DNA of 64,000 nucleotides from Sporomusa sphaeroides DSM 2875 (GCF_001941975.2 NZ_CP146991.1:514501-578500), one strand, 5' to 3'. Shown: positions 1 through 10,725, numbered from the stretch's first letter. The notes: generated by a model not told the origin, from the letters alone. A program made the numbers and translations.

Positions 1-1977
1 TATACCGGCAAAGTACACAAGATTGGCGAAGTGCATGATGGCGCTGCGACTATGGACTGGATGGTGCAGGAGCAAGAGAGAGGTATCACCATTACCTCGG
101 CGGCCACTACAGCCCAATGGGATGGGCATCGTATTAACATCATTGACACACCAGGACACGTGGACTTTACAGTTGAAGTAGAACGTTCGTTGAGAGTGCT
201 TGACGGCTCGGTTGCAGTTTTCTGTGCCAAAGGCGGCGTAGAGCCGCAATCAGAAACTGTCTGGCGCCAGGCTGACAAATACGGGGTTCCCCGTATGGCG
301 TATGTAAATAAAATGGATATCACCGGCGCGGATTTCTACCGGGTTGTTGATATGATGAAAAGCCGTCTTGGTGCTAATGCGGTGCCGATTCAACTGCCAA
401 TAGGCTTTGAAGATACCTTCAAGGGCTTTGTGGACCTTGTTGAAATGAAAGCTGTTGTTTACACCGATGATCTGGGCAAGGTAAGCGAAGCTGCCGTAAT
501 CCCTGAAGATATGGCTGAAAATGTAGAGCTTTATCGGCAAAATCTCTTGGACGCAGTTGCTGAGAGCGATGATGAGCTGATGATGAAATACCTCGAAGGA
601 GAAGAACTGACCCTCGAGGAAATCAAGGCAGCGATTCGTCGTGCCACCATTGCTTGTAAAATGACACCTGTAATTTGTGGTTCATCTTACAAAAACAAAG
701 GTGTACAGCCGCTTTTGGATGCTGTTGTCGCCTATATGCCGGCACCGACTGATATCCCGGCCATTCAGGGTGTTAACCCTGACACCGGTGAAGCAGATGA
801 ACGTGCAGCTGACGATAGCCTGCCGTTCTCGGCATTGGCCTTTAAGATTATGGCTGACCCCTATGTTGGTAAGCTGGCATTCTTCAGAGTGTATTCCGGT
901 CAGTTGGCCTCCGGTTCCTATGTGTATAACTCAACAAAAGGCAAACGTGAGCGCATTGGCCGTATTCTCCAGATGCACGCTAATCACCGGGAAGAGATTG
1001 AAATCGTTTACACCGGCGACATTGCTGCTGCCGTAGGGCTTAAAGACACCACCACCGGTGATACGCTCTGTGACGATAAAAACATCATTATTCTGGAATC
1101 TATGGTTTTCCCTGACCCGGTTATCTCGATAGCTGTTGAACCGAAAACCAAAGCTGACCAGGAAAAAATGGGTGTGGCCCTTAATCGTCTGGCTGAAGAA
1201 GATCCTACCTTCAAAATGCACACTGATCAGGAGACTGGACAGACCATTATTTCCGGTATGGGTGAACTTCATCTTGACATTATTGTTGACCGGATGCTTA
1301 GGGAATTTAAGGTGGGTTGCAACGTCGGCAAACCTCAGGTTGCTTACCGTGAGACCATCCGTAAAGCCGTTAAAGCAGAAGGCAAATTTGTCCGTCAGTC
1401 CGGCGGCCGTGGTCAATATGGCCATTGCTGGCTGGAAATAGAGCCGCTTGAGCCCGGCCAAGGATTTATCTTTGAAAACAAAGTTGTCGGTGGTGCTATT
1501 CCTAAAGAATACATCAACCCGATTGAAGCCGGTATTAAAGAAGCTATGGAAACCGGCGTATCAGCCGGCTATCCGATGGTTGATATTAAGGTAACCGTTG
1601 TTGACGGTTCTTACCATGATGTTGACTCCTCGGAAATGGCTTTCAAAATTGCTGGTTCAATGGGCTTTAAAGCCGGTGCAGCCAAAGCTGGTCCGGTTAT
1701 CCTGGAGCCATACGCGAAAGTGGAAGTTATTGTGCCGGAAGATTACATGGGTGATGTTATCGGCGACTTAAACTCCCGCCGCGGCCGGATCGAAGGCATG
1801 GAAGCACGCTCAGGCGCTCAATCCATTAAAGCCTTTGTACCGATCTCCGAGATGTTTGGTTATGCAACCGACCTGCGCTCCAAGACACAGGGACGTGGCA
1901 ACTACTCCATGGAATTTGACCATTACGAAGAAGTGCCCAAAAATATTGCTGAAGTTATTTCAGCGAAAAATAAATAA
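1..1977 (+). CDS. fusA: Elongation factor G, 5'-truncated by the window edge
   Basis: Translocase GTPase that moves tRNA and mRNA through the ribosome. The reading frame is open from base 1, so the start and the P-loop lie upstream of the window. Visible are the switch I segment ([13 protein letters not shown]), the G3 box DTPGHVDF, the G4 box NKMD and a G5-like CGSS. Domains II to V follow and the protein ends normally near AEVISAKNK. About 658 residues are present of the roughly 690 usual for the family. tuf follows after 32 bases, the classic fusA-tuf order of the str operon. Confidence 0.97.
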   Translation, partial: YTGKVHKIGEVHDGAATMDWMVQEQERGITITSAATTAQWDGHRINIIDTPGHVDFTVEVERSLRVLDGSVAVFCAKGGVEPQSETVWRQADKYGVPRMAYVNKMDITGADFYRVVDMMKSRLGANAVPIQLPIGFEDTFKGFVDLVEMKAVVYTDDLGKVSEAAVIPEDMAENVELYRQNLLDAVAESDDELMMKYLEGEELTLEEIKAAIRRATIACKMTPVICGSSYKNKGVQPLLDAVVAYMPAPTDIPAIQGVNPDTGEADERAADDSLPFSALAFKIMADPYVGKLAFFRVYSGQLASGSYVYNSTKGKRERIGRILQMHANHREEIEIVYTGDIAAAVGLKDTTTGDTLCDDKNIIILESMVFPDPVISIAVEPKTKADQEKMGVALNRLAEEDPTFKMHTDQETGQTIISGMGELHLDIIVDRMLREFKVGCNVGKPQVAYRETIRKAVKAEGKFVRQSGGRGQYGHCWLEIEPLEPGQGFIFENKVVGGAIPKEYINPIEAGIKEAMETGVSAGYPMVDIKVTVVDGSYHDVDSSEMAFKIAGSMGFKAGAAKAGPVILEPYAKVEVIVPEDYMGDVIGDLNSRRGRIEGMEARSGAQSIKAFVPISEMFGYATDLRSKTQGRGNYSMEFDHYEEVPKNIAEVISAKNK

Positions 1978-2009
1978 GCAGATTTAATAAACTTAGGAGG
2001 TAACACTCA

Positions 2010-3212
2010 ATGGCTAAGAAAAAGTTTGAAAGAAACAAACCCCACGTTAACATTGGCACCATCGGTCACGTTGACCATGGTAAAACCTCACTGACTGCCG
2101 CAATTACCATGACCCTGGCAAAACAAGGCGGCGCAGAATTCATGGCCTATGACCAAATCGACAAAGCCCCGGAAGAAAGAGAACGCGGTATTACCATCAA
2201 CACCTCACACGTGGAATACGAAACTGCAAACCGCCACTATGCTCACGTTGACTGCCCGGGCCACGCCGACTATGTAAAAAACATGATTACCGGCGCAGCC
2301 CAAATGGACGGTGCTATCCTGGTTGTATCGGCCGCCGACGGCCCGATGCCGCAAACCCGTGAACACATCCTGCTGTCCCGTCAGGTAGGCGTACCTGCCA
2401 TGGTTGTATTCTTAAACAAAGCCGACCTGGTTGATGACGCAGAACTGATGGAACTGGTAGAAATGGAAGTTCGCGAACTTCTCTCCAGCTACGAATTCCC
2501 TGGTGATGACATCCCGGTAGTAAGCGGTTCTGCCGTTAAAGTTCTTAACTGCGGCTGCGCTAAAGCCGAATGCGAATGGTGCGGTAAAATCCACGAGCTT
2601 ATGGCAAAAGTGGACGAATACATTCCGACCCCGGAACGCGCTACCGACAAGCCTTTCCTGATGCCTGTAGAAGACGTGTTCACAATCACCGGTCGTGGTA
2701 CAGTAGCCACCGGCCGTGTAGAACGCGGTGTGGTAAAAGTAAGTGATACCATCGAAATCGTTGGTATGACCGATAAACCGAAATCCACAGTAGTAACCGG
2801 TGTAGAAATGTTCCGGAAACTTCTGGATTCGGCAGTAGCCGGCGACAACATCGGCGCGCTCTTGCGTGGTGTAGAGCGTAAAGAAATCGAGCGCGGCCAA
2901 GTACTTGCCAAGCCTGGTTCCATTAAACCTCACACCAAATTCAAAGGCGAAGTATACGTATTGTCCAAAGAAGAAGGCGGCCGCCATACCCCGTTCTTCA
3001 CCAACTATCGTCCGCAGTTCTACTTCAGAACAACTGACGTAACCGGTGTTGTAAATCTGCCGGAAGGTGTAGAAATGGTAATGCCTGGCGACAACATTCA
3101 AATGAGCATCGAGCTCATCACCCCGATCGCTATCGAAGAAGGTCTGCGTTTCGCTATTCGCGAAGGCGGCCGTACTGTTGGCGCCGGTGTTGTAACCGCT
3201 GTTACCGAGTAA
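2010..3212 (+). CDS. tuf: Elongation factor Tu with an unusual four-cysteine insert
   Basis: GTPase that delivers aminoacyl-tRNA to the ribosome; 400 residues. P-loop GHVDHGKTS near residue 18, G3 DCPGHAD, G4 NKAD, G5 SGSA. Domains II and III are normal and the C-terminus is complete. The ATG sits 8 bases behind taggaggt. Where most EF-Tu proteins have a short acidic helix (EGDAEWEAKI-like), this one carries C181-x-C183-x4-C188-x2-C191, a pattern suited to binding a metal. The sequence shows the cysteines; metal binding is inference. Confidence 0.97.
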   Translation: MAKKKFERNKPHVNIGTIGHVDHGKTSLTAAITMTLAKQGGAEFMAYDQIDKAPEERERGITINTSHVEYETANRHYAHVDCPGHADYVKNMITGAAQMDGAILVVSAADGPMPQTREHILLSRQVGVPAMVVFLNKADLVDDAELMELVEMEVRELLSSYEFPGDDIPVVSGSAVKVLNCGCAKAECEWCGKIHELMAKVDEYIPTPERATDKPFLMPVEDVFTITGRGTVATGRVERGVVKVSDTIEIVGMTDKPKSTVVTGVEMFRKLLDSAVAGDNIGALLRGVERKEIERGQVLAKPGSIKPHTKFKGEVYVLSKEEGGRHTPFFTNYRPQFYFRTTDVTGVVNLPEGVEMVMPGDNIQMSIELITPIAIEEGLRFAIREGGRTVGAGVVTAVTE

Positions 3213-3236
3213 TAAAAAAAGTTTAACATAGTATCC

Positions 3237-3264
3237 GGCAAGGGCGGCGTGGCCGCCTTTTGCC
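3237..3264 (+). promoter_or_regulatory. Hairpin in the tuf-rpsJ spacer
   Basis: A 12-bp stem (3237-3248 with 3252-3264, one bulged T) with a 3-base loop lies 25 bases behind tuf. No T-run follows; the only T-run is inside the stem. It could reduce read-through from the strongly expressed tuf gene or act as a leader element for the S10 operon. Which of these applies cannot be told from sequence. Confidence 0.5.
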
Positions 3265-3369
3265 AGGATATTGGACCGGCGATGACGTGGAAGGTGGCCC
3301 GCACGCGCGGGGAAATTTCCACCGAGAATGTCCGTTCAGAGAAACTGGGCGATAAGGAGGAATAAATAA

Positions 3370-3681
3370 ATGGCTAAACAGCAAAAAATCAGAATCCGCC
3401 TCAAGGCGTATGACCACAAGGCGCTTGATCAAAGTGCGGCCAAGATTGTTGAAACCGCAAAACGTACTGGCGCTATGGTTTCCGGCCCTATTCCGCTTCC
3501 TACGGAGAAAAACATTTTCACTATTTTGCGTTCACCCCATGTCAACAAAGACTCCCGCGAACAATTTGAAATGCGGACACACAAGCGTCTTATTGACATC
3601 CTTGAGCCGACCCCCAAGACGGTAGATGCCTTAATGCGTCTCGACTTGCCGGCTGGTGTGGACATCGAAATCAAGCTGTAG
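3370..3681 (+). CDS. rpsJ: 30S ribosomal protein S10
   Basis: First gene of the S10 operon; S10 binds 16S rRNA in the small-subunit head and doubles as NusE in antitermination. 103 residues, the normal length, beginning [16 protein letters not shown] and with the conserved [13 protein letters not shown] segment. ATG placed 8 bases behind aaggagg. rplC begins 15 bases after the stop. Confidence 0.97.
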   Translation: MAKQQKIRIRLKAYDHKALDQSAAKIVETAKRTGAMVSGPIPLPTEKNIFTILRSPHVNKDSREQFEMRTHKRLIDILEPTPKTVDALMRLDLPAGVDIEIKL

Positions 3682-3696
3682 GAGGAGGTGCGATAA

Positions 3697-4338
3697 ATGG
3701 CTAAAGGAATTTTAGGAAAAAAACTGGGTATGACCCAAATCTTTACGGCTGAGGGTAGAGTTATTCCGGTTACTGTTATTGAAGCCGGCCCCAACGTCGT
3801 AGTACAAAACAAGACAGTTGAAAATGATGGCTACAATGCAGTGCAGCTTGGGTTTGGCGCTGTCAAAGACAAACATGTCAACAAGCCGATGAAGGGTCAC
3901 TTTGCAAAGGCCAACGTCAAACCGGTAAAATTCATTCGTGAGCTGCGCCTGCCTGGAGCTTCTGAATATACAGTAGGTCAAGTTCTGAGCGCTGATGTAT
4001 TCAGCGAAGGAGAACTCATTGATGTGACCGGTACTGCTAAAGGAAAAGGCTTTGCCGGCGGCATTAAGCGGCATAACTTTGCTCGTGGACCTATGGGTCA
4101 CGGTTCCAAATCCCATCGTGAGCCTGGTACCATCGGTTCCAGAATGAGCGGTGGCGGTGGTAAAGTATTCAAAGGCAAGAAACTTCCCGGACGCATGGGC
4201 GGACAAAAAGTAACCGTTCAGCGCCTGCAAGTTGTTCGTGTGGATGTGCCCCGTAACCTGCTGTTGGTTAAAGGCGCGGTTCCCGGACCTAAAGGCAGTT
4301 TCGTTGTTGTTAGAAATACAGTAAAACCCGTTAAGTAA
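3697..4338 (+). CDS. rplC: 50S ribosomal protein L3
   Basis: Early 23S rRNA-binding protein near the peptidyl-transferase centre. 213 residues, typical for Firmicutes. It starts [15 protein letters not shown] and has the conserved loop [12 protein letters not shown] and the [11 protein letters not shown] segment. It has a strong Shine-Dalgarno sequence (gaggaggtg) and lies in the S10 operon between rpsJ and rplD. Confidence 0.97.
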   Translation: MAKGILGKKLGMTQIFTAEGRVIPVTVIEAGPNVVVQNKTVENDGYNAVQLGFGAVKDKHVNKPMKGHFAKANVKPVKFIRELRLPGASEYTVGQVLSADVFSEGELIDVTGTAKGKGFAGGIKRHNFARGPMGHGSKSHREPGTIGSRMSGGGGKVFKGKKLPGRMGGQKVTVQRLQVVRVDVPRNLLLVKGAVPGPKGSFVVVRNTVKPVK

Positions 4339-4352
4339 TCTTAGGCTTGCGA

Positions 4353-4372
4353 CTTTGCGGCAAACCGCAAAG
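4353..4372 (+). promoter_or_regulatory. Hairpin in the rplC-rplD spacer
   Basis: A perfect 8-bp stem (CTTTGCGG with CCGCAAAG) closed by a caaa loop, 14 bases behind rplC and 36 before rplD. No T-run. It may be an RNA processing or stabilising element, or a target for autoregulation by L4 (known for the E. coli S10 leader, not shown here). Confidence 0.4.
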
Positions 4373-4407
4373 CGTGGGCTCATAGCATCGAAAGGAGGAT
4401 GTGCTAT

Positions 4408-5034
4408 ATGCCGAAAGTGGCAATATATGATATGACCGGTGCACAAACCGGTGAAATGGAACTCAATGATAACGTATTTGGCGTAGAAATAAACGAAGCC
4501 GTGGTTCATCAGGCTGTTGTTATGCAACTGGCAAGCCAGCGTCAAGGCACTCACGCGACTAAGACCAGAGCAATGGTACGCGGTGGCGGCAGAAAACCCT
4601 GGAAACAAAAAGGTACCGGCCGGGCACGGGCTGGCACCATCCGTTCCCCATTGTGGGTGGGTGGCGGCACTGTATTTGGACCGCATCCGCGCAGCTACAA
4701 ATTCAGCATGCCGAGAAAAGTCCGCCGTTTGGCGATTAAATCAGCACTGACTGCGAAAGTGAATGCTGGTGGCCTGGTGGTTGTTGAAACCATTAATTTT
4801 GAAGCTCCAAAAACCAAAGATGTAATAAAATTCCTTGGTAACTTTGAAGCACAGGAAGCCAAAGCCCTCATCATCACCGCAGACAATGACGAGATTGTAG
4901 CAAAATCGTCCCGTAACCTTCCTGGTGTAAAAGCCATTGGAACTATTGGACTTAATGTATACGATCTGCTGCACCATGATAAAGTGCTGGTAACCAAAGA
5001 GGCAGTCGCCAAGATTGAGGAGGTGCTGGCATAA
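4408..5034 (+). CDS. rplD: 50S ribosomal protein L4
   Basis: Binds 23S rRNA and lines the exit tunnel; in E. coli it also represses the S10 operon. 208 residues from the ATG at 4408. An in-frame ATG at 4399 touches the Shine-Dalgarno sequence aaaggagg (4391-4398) and is rejected. The conserved tunnel loop [19 protein letters not shown] is present. The stop codon overlaps the rplW start by one base (taatg), suggesting coupled translation. Confidence 0.95.
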   Translation: MPKVAIYDMTGAQTGEMELNDNVFGVEINEAVVHQAVVMQLASQRQGTHATKTRAMVRGGGRKPWKQKGTGRARAGTIRSPLWVGGGTVFGPHPRSYKFSMPRKVRRLAIKSALTAKVNAGGLVVVETINFEAPKTKDVIKFLGNFEAQEAKALIITADNDEIVAKSSRNLPGVKAIGTIGLNVYDLLHHDKVLVTKEAVAKIEEVLA

Positions 5035-5321
5035 TGGCAAATCCACGCGACGTACTTCTTAGACCATACATTACTGAAAAAACCACAGCATTGATGGCTG
5101 AAAACAAATACACTTTTGTTGTGCCGCTTACCGCCAACAAAATTGAAATTCGCCAAGCTGTTGAACAAATCTTCAAAGTAAAAGTTCTTGATGTTAACAC
5201 AATCCGCGTAATGGGTAAAACCAAGCGGATGGGCAAGAACCTTGGCAAACGTTCGGACTTCAAAAAAGCCATTGTAAAACTGGCTCCCGGCGAGCGTATT
5301 GAATTCTTTGAAGGTGTATAA
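5034..5321 (+). CDS. rplW: 50S ribosomal protein L23
   Basis: Tunnel-exit protein and docking site for trigger factor and SRP. 95 residues, normal length, with [11 protein letters not shown] and the loop [17 protein letters not shown]. The ATG overlaps the rplD stop by one base. rplB follows after 29 bases with its own strong ribosome-binding site. Confidence 0.97.
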   Translation: MANPRDVLLRPYITEKTTALMAENKYTFVVPLTANKIEIRQAVEQIFKVKVLDVNTIRVMGKTKRMGKNLGKRSDFKKAIVKLAPGERIEFFEGV

Positions 5322-5350
5322 CCAGAATTTCCTAAAAAGGAGGGGCACAC

Positions 5351-6190
5351 ATGCCAGTTAAAAGTTTTAAACCATACGCTCCTGGCAGAAGATTTATGAC
5401 GGTAGCCGATTTTTCGGACATTACCGCAGATCGTCCCGAGCGTTCCCTGACCGAGCGCCTGCAAAAACACGCCGGTCGCAACCAGCAAGGTCGTTTGACT
5501 GTCCGGCATCAAGGCGGCGGCCACAAGCGTCTGTATCGTATCATTGACTTTAAGCGCAACAAAGACGGTATTCCGGCAAAAGTTGCTACTATTGAATATG
5601 ATCCCAACCGTTCGGCACGGATTGCACTGCTGCATTATGCTGACGGCGAAAAGCGTTATATTCTTGCTCCTAACGGCCTTAAAGTAGGCGATACCATTAT
5701 GAGCGGCCCGGAATCTGATATCAAAGTGGGCAATGCATTGCCGCTTAAGAATATGCCGGTAGGTACGCAAATCCATAACATTGAGATGAAAATCGGTAAA
5801 GGCGGCCAAATGGTTCGTTCAGCCGGTGCTTCGGCTCAGCTTATGGCTAAAGAGGGCAGCCACGCACTTCTCCGACTGCCGTCAGGCGAACTGAGAAAAG
5901 TTCATATTAACTGCCGGGCTACTGTTGGGCAGGTAGGCAATCTTGAGCATGAAAACATCACTATCGGCAAAGCCGGCCGTTCACGCTGGCTGGGTATCCG
6001 CCCTGCCAACCGCGGTGTTTCCATGAACCCGATCGACCATCCGCATGGTGGTGGCGAAGGCCGCTCGCCGGTTGGCCGCAAACATCCGGTTACTCCTTGG
6101 GGCAAATGCGCTATGGGTGCCAAAACCCGTAGAAGCAAAGCTTCTGATAAATTGATCGTTAAGAGACGTAGTAGTCGCGGCAGTCGATAA
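5351..6190 (+). CDS. rplB: 50S ribosomal protein L2
   Basis: Core 23S rRNA-binding protein needed for subunit association and peptidyl transfer. 279 residues with the C-terminal signature [19 protein letters not shown] that contains the functionally important histidine. It starts [21 protein letters not shown] spacer of 117 bases, longer than most in this cluster, separates it from rpsS. Confidence 0.97.
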   Translation: MPVKSFKPYAPGRRFMTVADFSDITADRPERSLTERLQKHAGRNQQGRLTVRHQGGGHKRLYRIIDFKRNKDGIPAKVATIEYDPNRSARIALLHYADGEKRYILAPNGLKVGDTIMSGPESDIKVGNALPLKNMPVGTQIHNIEMKIGKGGQMVRSAGASAQLMAKEGSHALLRLPSGELRKVHINCRATVGQVGNLEHENITIGKAGRSRWLGIRPANRGVSMNPIDHPHGGGEGRSPVGRKHPVTPWGKCAMGAKTRRSKASDKLIVKRRSSRGSR

Positions 6191-6307
6191 ATTCGAAGTT
6201 CTTGGTTCGATACGTCGAAGCCCGCAGGGAAAGCCGGAGGGTGCTCCCGCGAACTTGCGAATATACGAACTCGCGAACATGCCAACACACGAAAGGAGGC
6301 TATTTAG
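6191..6307 (+). other. rplB-rpsS spacer rich in repeated gcgaac/cgaa units
   Basis: The spacer holds many short, imperfect copies of cgaa, including three of gcgaa with the pattern gcgaactt, gcgaatat and gcgaacat between 6249 and 6282, and a small ggag/ctcc hairpin. It ends in the rpsS Shine-Dalgarno sequence aaggaggc. No open frame of interest. Origin unknown; it looks like expanded degenerate short repeats. Confidence 0.4.
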
Positions 6308-6589
6308 GTGTCAAGATCCATTAAAAAGGGACCTTATGTGCATGAAAGCCTGCTCAAGAAAATTGATGCACTTAATGCCAATAACGATAAAAAGGTTATC
6401 AAAACCTGGTCACGCAGCTCGACCATTCTGCCAGCCTTTGTTGGTCACACCATCGCTGTCCATGACGGCCGCAAACATGTACCGGTATATGTTACTGAAG
6501 ACATGGTTGGTCACAAGCTTGGCGAATTTGCGCCCACCCGGACTTACAAAGGCCACAGCGGCTCGGAACGGTCCACCGGCGTAAGATAG
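6308..6589 (+). CDS. rpsS: 30S ribosomal protein S19
   Basis: Small-subunit head protein that pairs with S13. 93 residues, normal length, GTG start 7 bases behind aaggaggc. Conserved segments [17 protein letters not shown] and the [17 protein letters not shown]-terminal core are present. Confidence 0.96.
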   Translation: MSRSIKKGPYVHESLLKKIDALNANNDKKVIKTWSRSSTILPAFVGHTIAVHDGRKHVPVYVTEDMVGHKLGEFAPTRTYKGHSGSERSTGVR

Positions 6590-6639
6590 TACTCTTAGCA
6601 AAAATCCGGAACTGATAATAGCCGGAAGGGGGTTAAATA

Positions 6640-6972
6640 ATGGAAGCTAAAGCAATTGCCAGACACATTCGCATTGCTCCCCGTAAAATCCGCATCGTAA
6701 TTGACTTAATTCGCGGCAAGAACGTGGGCGAGGCTTTTGCAATTTTAAAGCATACTCCGAAAGTCGGAGCTGAGGTTTTGGAAAAGGTACTGAAATCAGC
6801 TATCGCTAATGCTGAGCACAACTATGACCTGAACGTTGATGCACTTTACATCTCACAGGCGTTTGTTGATCAGGGCCCGACCTTAAAACGCATTCATCCG
6901 CGTTCACGCGGTCAGGCGTTCAAGATTTTAAAGCGTACCAGCCACGTAACATTGGCCGTTAAAGAAAGATAA
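6640..6972 (+). CDS. rplV: 50S ribosomal protein L22
   Basis: Large-subunit protein whose long beta-hairpin reaches the exit tunnel. 110 residues; starts with [17 protein letters not shown], and the tunnel hairpin includes [16 protein letters not shown]. The Shine-Dalgarno sequence is gaaggggg. rpsC begins 24 bases downstream. Confidence 0.96.
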   Translation: MEAKAIARHIRIAPRKIRIVIDLIRGKNVGEAFAILKHTPKVGAEVLEKVLKSAIANAEHNYDLNVDALYISQAFVDQGPTLKRIHPRSRGQAFKILKRTSHVTLAVKER

Positions 6973-6996
6973 GCTAGGACGAAGGAGGGAAATTTA

Positions 6997-7671
6997 GTGG
7001 GTCAAAAAGTTAATCCGCATGGTCTTCGCCTTGGCATTATCAAAACTTGGGATGCAAGATGGTATGCCGATAAAGACTATGCTAAAAATCTGCATGAAGA
7101 TATCAAAATCCGTGATATGCTGAAAGAAAAACTTTACACTTCAAATGTGTCGCAAATCATTATTGAGCGTGCGGCTAACCGGGTGAAAGTTACTATTCAT
7201 ACTGCTAAGCCAGGTATGGTAATCGGACGTGGCGGCAGTGGGATTGAAAATATCAAAAAATGGCTTAAAGAGCTTACCGGCAAAAACATTGACGTAAACA
7301 TTGCCGAAATCAAGCAAGCCGAACTGGATGCTACCTTAGTTGCGGAAAACATTGCCGCTCAGCTTGAAAAGCGTATTGCTTTCCGCCGGGCGATGAAGCA
7401 ATCAGTAACCCGTACCATGCGTATGGGAGCAAAAGGAATCAAAGTAATGGTTGGCGGTCGTTTGGGCGGCGCTGAAATTGCCCGTACCGAAAGCTACCGT
7501 GAAGGCAGTATTCCTTTGCACACCCTGCGTGCCGATATTGATTACGGCACAGCAGAAGCACACACCACCTATGGCCGTATTGGCGTAAAAGTTTGGATTT
7601 ACAAAGGCGAAATTCTGCCTGAAGCCAAAAAAACTGTTGTCGCCGCTGCCGTTGAAGGGGGCGAAAAATAA
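6997..7671 (+). CDS. rpsC: 30S ribosomal protein S3
   Basis: Head protein at the mRNA entry site. 224 residues with a KH domain ([16 protein letters not shown]) and the C-terminal S3 domain ([21 protein letters not shown]). GTG start behind gaaggaggg. The stop overlaps the rplP start by one base, suggesting coupling. Confidence 0.97.
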   Translation: MGQKVNPHGLRLGIIKTWDARWYADKDYAKNLHEDIKIRDMLKEKLYTSNVSQIIIERAANRVKVTIHTAKPGMVIGRGGSGIENIKKWLKELTGKNIDVNIAEIKQAELDATLVAENIAAQLEKRIAFRRAMKQSVTRTMRMGAKGIKVMVGGRLGGAEIARTESYREGSIPLHTLRADIDYGTAEAHTTYGRIGVKVWIYKGEILPEAKKTVVAAAVEGGEK

Positions 7672-8147
7672 TGCTGATCCCAAAAAGAGTAAAGCATCGC
7701 AAACAATTCCGCGGACGTATGACCGGTAAAGCCACTAAAGGCAATACTGTATCCCATGGCGAATTCGGACTTGTTGCTCTCGAGCCGGCTTGGATTACCA
7801 ACCGTCAAATCGAAGCAGCCCGTATTGCTATGACCCGTTACATTAAACGGGGTGGTAAAGTTTGGATCAAAATATTCCCGGACAAGCCGATTACTGCTAA
7901 GCCGGCCGAAACTCGCATGGGTAGCGGTAAAGGTTCACCTGAATATTGGGTAGCTGTTGTTAAGCCAGGTCGTGTTATGTTTGAAATGGACGGTGTGGCT
8001 GAAGAAGTAGCCCGTGAAGCTATGCGTCTGGCAGCTCACAAACTGCCGATCAAAACCAAATTCGTTAAGCGGGAGGATACCGCTCATTTGGATATGGACG
8101 CACCGGGCGTCAATGCTAAACTGGGTGGTGAAATAAATGAAGGCTAA
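7671..8147 (+). CDS. rplP: 50S ribosomal protein L16, slightly long
   Basis: Binds 23S rRNA near the A site and helps organise it. Core motifs are normal: [35 protein letters not shown] and [19 protein letters not shown]. It has 158 residues rather than about 144, because about 14 residues are inserted near the C-terminus (about 138-151) between the FVKRE and GGE..NEG segments. It overlaps the rpmC start by 11 bases. Confidence 0.96.
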   Translation: MLIPKRVKHRKQFRGRMTGKATKGNTVSHGEFGLVALEPAWITNRQIEAARIAMTRYIKRGGKVWIKIFPDKPITAKPAETRMGSGKGSPEYWVAVVKPGRVMFEMDGVAEEVAREAMRLAAHKLPIKTKFVKREDTAHLDMDAPGVNAKLGGEINEG

Positions 8148-8334
8148 TGATATCCGCGATATGAGTGCAGCCGAACTTGACCAAAACCTGAACAAGTTAA
8201 AAGAAGAATTGTTCAACCTGCGGTTCCAACACGCAACCGGCCAATTGGATAACCCAATGCGGATTCCTGCCGTCAAGAAAACAATTGCCCGTATCAAAAC
8301 CGTTCAGCGTCAACGTGAACTTAAGGCCCAGTAA
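8137..8334 (+). CDS. rpmC: 50S ribosomal protein L29
   Basis: Small tunnel-exit protein, 65 residues, two helices. Signature [20 protein letters not shown] is split across the helical hairpin (about residues 20-40). It starts within the last codons of rplP, in another frame. Confidence 0.95.
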   Translation: MKANDIRDMSAAELDQNLNKLKEELFNLRFQHATGQLDNPMRIPAVKKTIARIKTVQRQRELKAQ

Positions 8335-8376
8335 TTTGGGGGCGCAATGTTAATGAGTGAAGGGAGGCAATGACTA

Positions 8377-8637
8377 GTGACCGTTGAAAGAAACGAACGC
8401 AAGGTCCGGATTGGCAAAGTCGTAAGCGACAAAATGGAAAAAACAGTTGTAGTGGCCGTGGAACGTTTAGTACGGCACCCACTGTACCATAAATCGGTTA
8501 AACAAACCGTGAAGTTTAAAGCTCATGATGAGAATAACGAAAGCCATATCGGCGATACCGTTAAAATTATGGAAACCCGCCCGCTTTCCAAAGAAAAACG
8601 CTGGCGCGTAGTGGAAGTTCTCGAAAGAGCAAAGTAG
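8377..8637 (+). CDS. rpsQ: 30S ribosomal protein S17
   Basis: 16S rRNA-binding OB-fold protein, 86 residues. GTG start behind agggagg. Motifs [19 protein letters not shown] and [19 protein letters not shown] are as in the family. The 82-base spacer to rplN contains no clear signal apart from the next ribosome-binding site. Confidence 0.95.
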   Translation: MTVERNERKVRIGKVVSDKMEKTVVVAVERLVRHPLYHKSVKQTVKFKAHDENNESHIGDTVKIMETRPLSKEKRWRVVEVLERAK

Positions 8638-8719
8638 TATTTAGTTAAACCAAGCAAGCTAGCTTCTAATGCTCGGCTGCCACGCGCATCGAGCCTCATG
8701 AGGAAGGAGGATAAGCACT

Positions 8720-9088
8720 ATGATTCAACAGCAGACCATCATGAATGTTGCTGATAATACCGGCGCCAAACAAATTATGTGCATCCGCGTACTGGGTGGC
8801 TCATATCGCCGCTATGCCAACATTGGCGATGTTATCGTTGCATCCGTTAAAGACGCTACACCCGGTGGCGTTGTCAAGAAAGGCGATGTAGTTAAAGCCG
8901 TTGTCGTTCGCTCCAAAAAAGGATTACGCCGTCCGGACGGCTCCTATATCCGGTTTGACGAAAATGCCGCAGTTGTTATTAAAGAAGACAAAAGCCCGAG
9001 AGGTACACGGATATTTGGACCAGTAGCCCGCGAGCTCAGGGACAAAGAATTCATGAAAATTATCTCACTGGCACCGGAAGTTATCTAG
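8720..9088 (+). CDS. rplN: 50S ribosomal protein L14
   Basis: Subunit-interface protein, 122 residues, exactly the family length. Begins [17 protein letters not shown] and contains [16 protein letters not shown] and the C-terminal [16 protein letters not shown]. Strong Shine-Dalgarno sequence aaggagg. Confidence 0.97.
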   Translation: MIQQQTIMNVADNTGAKQIMCIRVLGGSYRRYANIGDVIVASVKDATPGGVVKKGDVVKAVVVRSKKGLRRPDGSYIRFDENAAVVIKEDKSPRGTRIFGPVARELRDKEFMKIISLAPEVI

Positions 9089-9107
9089 ATTAAGGAGGTG
9101 TCCTTAA

Positions 9108-9446
9108 GTGTCAGAAGCTCAAAAGCTGCACGTTAAAAAAGGCGACAAAGTCGTCGTGCTGTCTGGTAAAGACAAAGGCAAAGAAGGCAAAATAGTTGAA
9201 GCTCTGCCGAAAAAGGGCAAAGTTGTGATTGAAGGCGTAAACAAAGTAAAACGCCACACTAAGCCGAGCCAAAAAGCTCCCCAGGGCGGCATTATTGTGA
9301 AAGAAGCTCCTATTGCTTCGGCCAAAGTTATGCTTGTTTGCCCGGCATGCGACAAACCTACCCGCATTAAAAAATCGCAGCAGGCCAGTGGCTCGTTTGT
9401 CCGTGCCTGCAAAAAATGCGGCGAAGTTATTGATAAAGATAAGTAA
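9108..9446 (+). CDS. rplX: 50S ribosomal protein L24, four-cysteine form
   Basis: Assembly-initiator protein of the large subunit, 112 residues. GTG start 7 bases behind aaggaggtg. N-terminal KOW motif ([18 protein letters not shown]). The C-terminal part has CPAC and CKKC pairs (about residues 81-84 and 104-107), the zinc-ribbon-like form found in many but not all bacteria. Confidence 0.95.
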   Translation: MSEAQKLHVKKGDKVVVLSGKDKGKEGKIVEALPKKGKVVIEGVNKVKRHTKPSQKAPQGGIIVKEAPIASAKVMLVCPACDKPTRIKKSQQASGSFVRACKKCGEVIDKDK

Positions 9447-9476
9447 AACCATTCTTTCCTGAAAGGAGGTTAACTC

Positions 9477-10022
9477 ATGGCTACAACCAGACTTAAAGAA
9501 AAATATGCAAATGAAGTAGCGCAAGCTATGATGCAGAAATTTGGATACAAAAACGTCATGGAAATTCCCAAAGTCGAGAAAGTGGTTATCAACATGGGTG
9601 TTGGCGAAGCAGTAGGCAACCCCAAAGTTCTCGATGCGGCTGTAAATGATATGACTTTAATCGCCGGTCAAAAACCGGTTATAACCAGAGCAAAAAAATC
9701 CATCGCTGCTTTCAAAATTCGTGAAGGTATGCCGATTGGTGCCAAAGTTACCATGCGCGGTGAACGGATGTATCAATTCCTTGATAAACTGTTCAACATC
9801 GCATTGCCCCGGGTACGTGACTTCCGCGGTATTAACCCGAAAGCTTTCGACGGACGCGGCAACTATACGCTTGGTGTTAAAGAGCAATTGATCTTCCCGG
9901 AAATTGACTACGATAAAGTGGACAAAATCCGCGGTATGGATATCATCATTGTTACCACCGCCAAGACTGACGAAGAAGCAAGAGAGTTACTGAAACTAAT
10001 GGGTATGCCATTTAGCGCATAA
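9477..10022 (+). CDS. rplE: 50S ribosomal protein L5
   Basis: 5S rRNA-binding protein, 181 residues. Motifs [30 protein letters not shown] and [18 protein letters not shown] are typical. ATG behind aaaggaggt. It is followed by the zinc-type S14 gene, the usual Firmicute order. Confidence 0.97.
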   Translation: MATTRLKEKYANEVAQAMMQKFGYKNVMEIPKVEKVVINMGVGEAVGNPKVLDAAVNDMTLIAGQKPVITRAKKSIAAFKIREGMPIGAKVTMRGERMYQFLDKLFNIALPRVRDFRGINPKAFDGRGNYTLGVKEQLIFPEIDYDKVDKIRGMDIIIVTTAKTDEEARELLKLMGMPFSA

Positions 10023-10084
10023 TTGAATCTGTCCATTAACGCCCGTCTCTAGATGGGACAGTTTAAACAGAAGGAGGGAATTCG

Positions 10085-10270
10085 GTGGCCAAAAAGGCTT
10101 TGATTGAGAAATGGAAAAACGAGCCTAAATTTAAGGTGCGTAAGTATAACCGCTGCAAAATTTGCGGACGTCCGCACGGATATATGCGTAAATTCGAAAT
10201 GTGCCGGATTTGTTTCCGGGAACTGAGCTACAAAGGCGCCATTCCTGGAGTAACCAAGGCAAGCTGGTAG
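10085..10270 (+). CDS. rpsZ: 30S ribosomal protein S14, zinc type
   Basis: Small-subunit head protein, 61 residues, the short C+ paralogue with two Cys pairs (CKIC and CRIC) that hold a zinc ion. GTG start behind aaggaggg. The longer zinc-free S14 is not in the window. Confidence 0.96.
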   Translation: MAKKALIEKWKNEPKFKVRKYNRCKICGRPHGYMRKFEMCRICFRELSYKGAIPGVTKASW

Positions 10271-10303
10271 TAGCAGCAACATATAGGAAGGGGGTTCTAA
10301 CAC

Positions 10304-10702
10304 ATGGTAATGACCGATCCGATTGCAGATATGCTTACGCGCATTCGCAACGCCAACTCGGTTTATCACGATAAAGTCGAGATTCCGGCATCGAAAATTA
10401 AACAAGCCGTAGTCCAAATCCTGAAAGACGAAGGTTTTGTTAAAGATTACGACATGATCCAAGATGGCAAGCAGGGAATGCTGCGGGTTAGCCTAAAATA
10501 CGGCCCAAATCGCGAAAAAGTAATTACAGGAATCAAGCGCATTTCTAAGCCCGGTCTTCGCGTTTATGCTAAGAAAGAACAGTTGCCGCGCGTACTGGGT
10601 GGTCTCGGGATTGCGATTATCTCAACATCAAAAGGCATCATGAGCGATAAAACCGCTCGTAAAGAAGGTCTGGGCGGCGAAGTAATCGCATACGTTTGGT
10701 AG
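10304..10702 (+). CDS. rpsH: 30S ribosomal protein S8
   Basis: Central-domain 16S rRNA-binding protein that in E. coli also represses the spc operon. 132 residues from the ATG at 10304, which lies 9 bases behind ggaaggggg; a second in-frame ATG at 10310 is possible but farther away. Motifs [14 protein letters not shown] and the C-terminal [13 protein letters not shown]. Confidence 0.95.
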   Translation: MVMTDPIADMLTRIRNANSVYHDKVEIPASKIKQAVVQILKDEGFVKDYDMIQDGKQGMLRVSLKYGPNREKVITGIKRISKPGLRVYAKKEQLPRVLGGLGIAIISTSKGIMSDKTARKEGLGGEVIAYVW

Positions 10703-10725
10703 TCTAGTGATACAGGAGGTGCAAT

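Noticed and set aside
3712-4686. Long open frame on the minus strand opposite rplC/rplD
   Set aside because: It is a shadow of highly expressed ribosomal genes, has no ribosome-binding site and no recognisable motif.
4952-5809. Long minus-strand frame opposite rplW/rplB
   Set aside because: Shadow frame caused by codon bias; no start signal and no homology seen.
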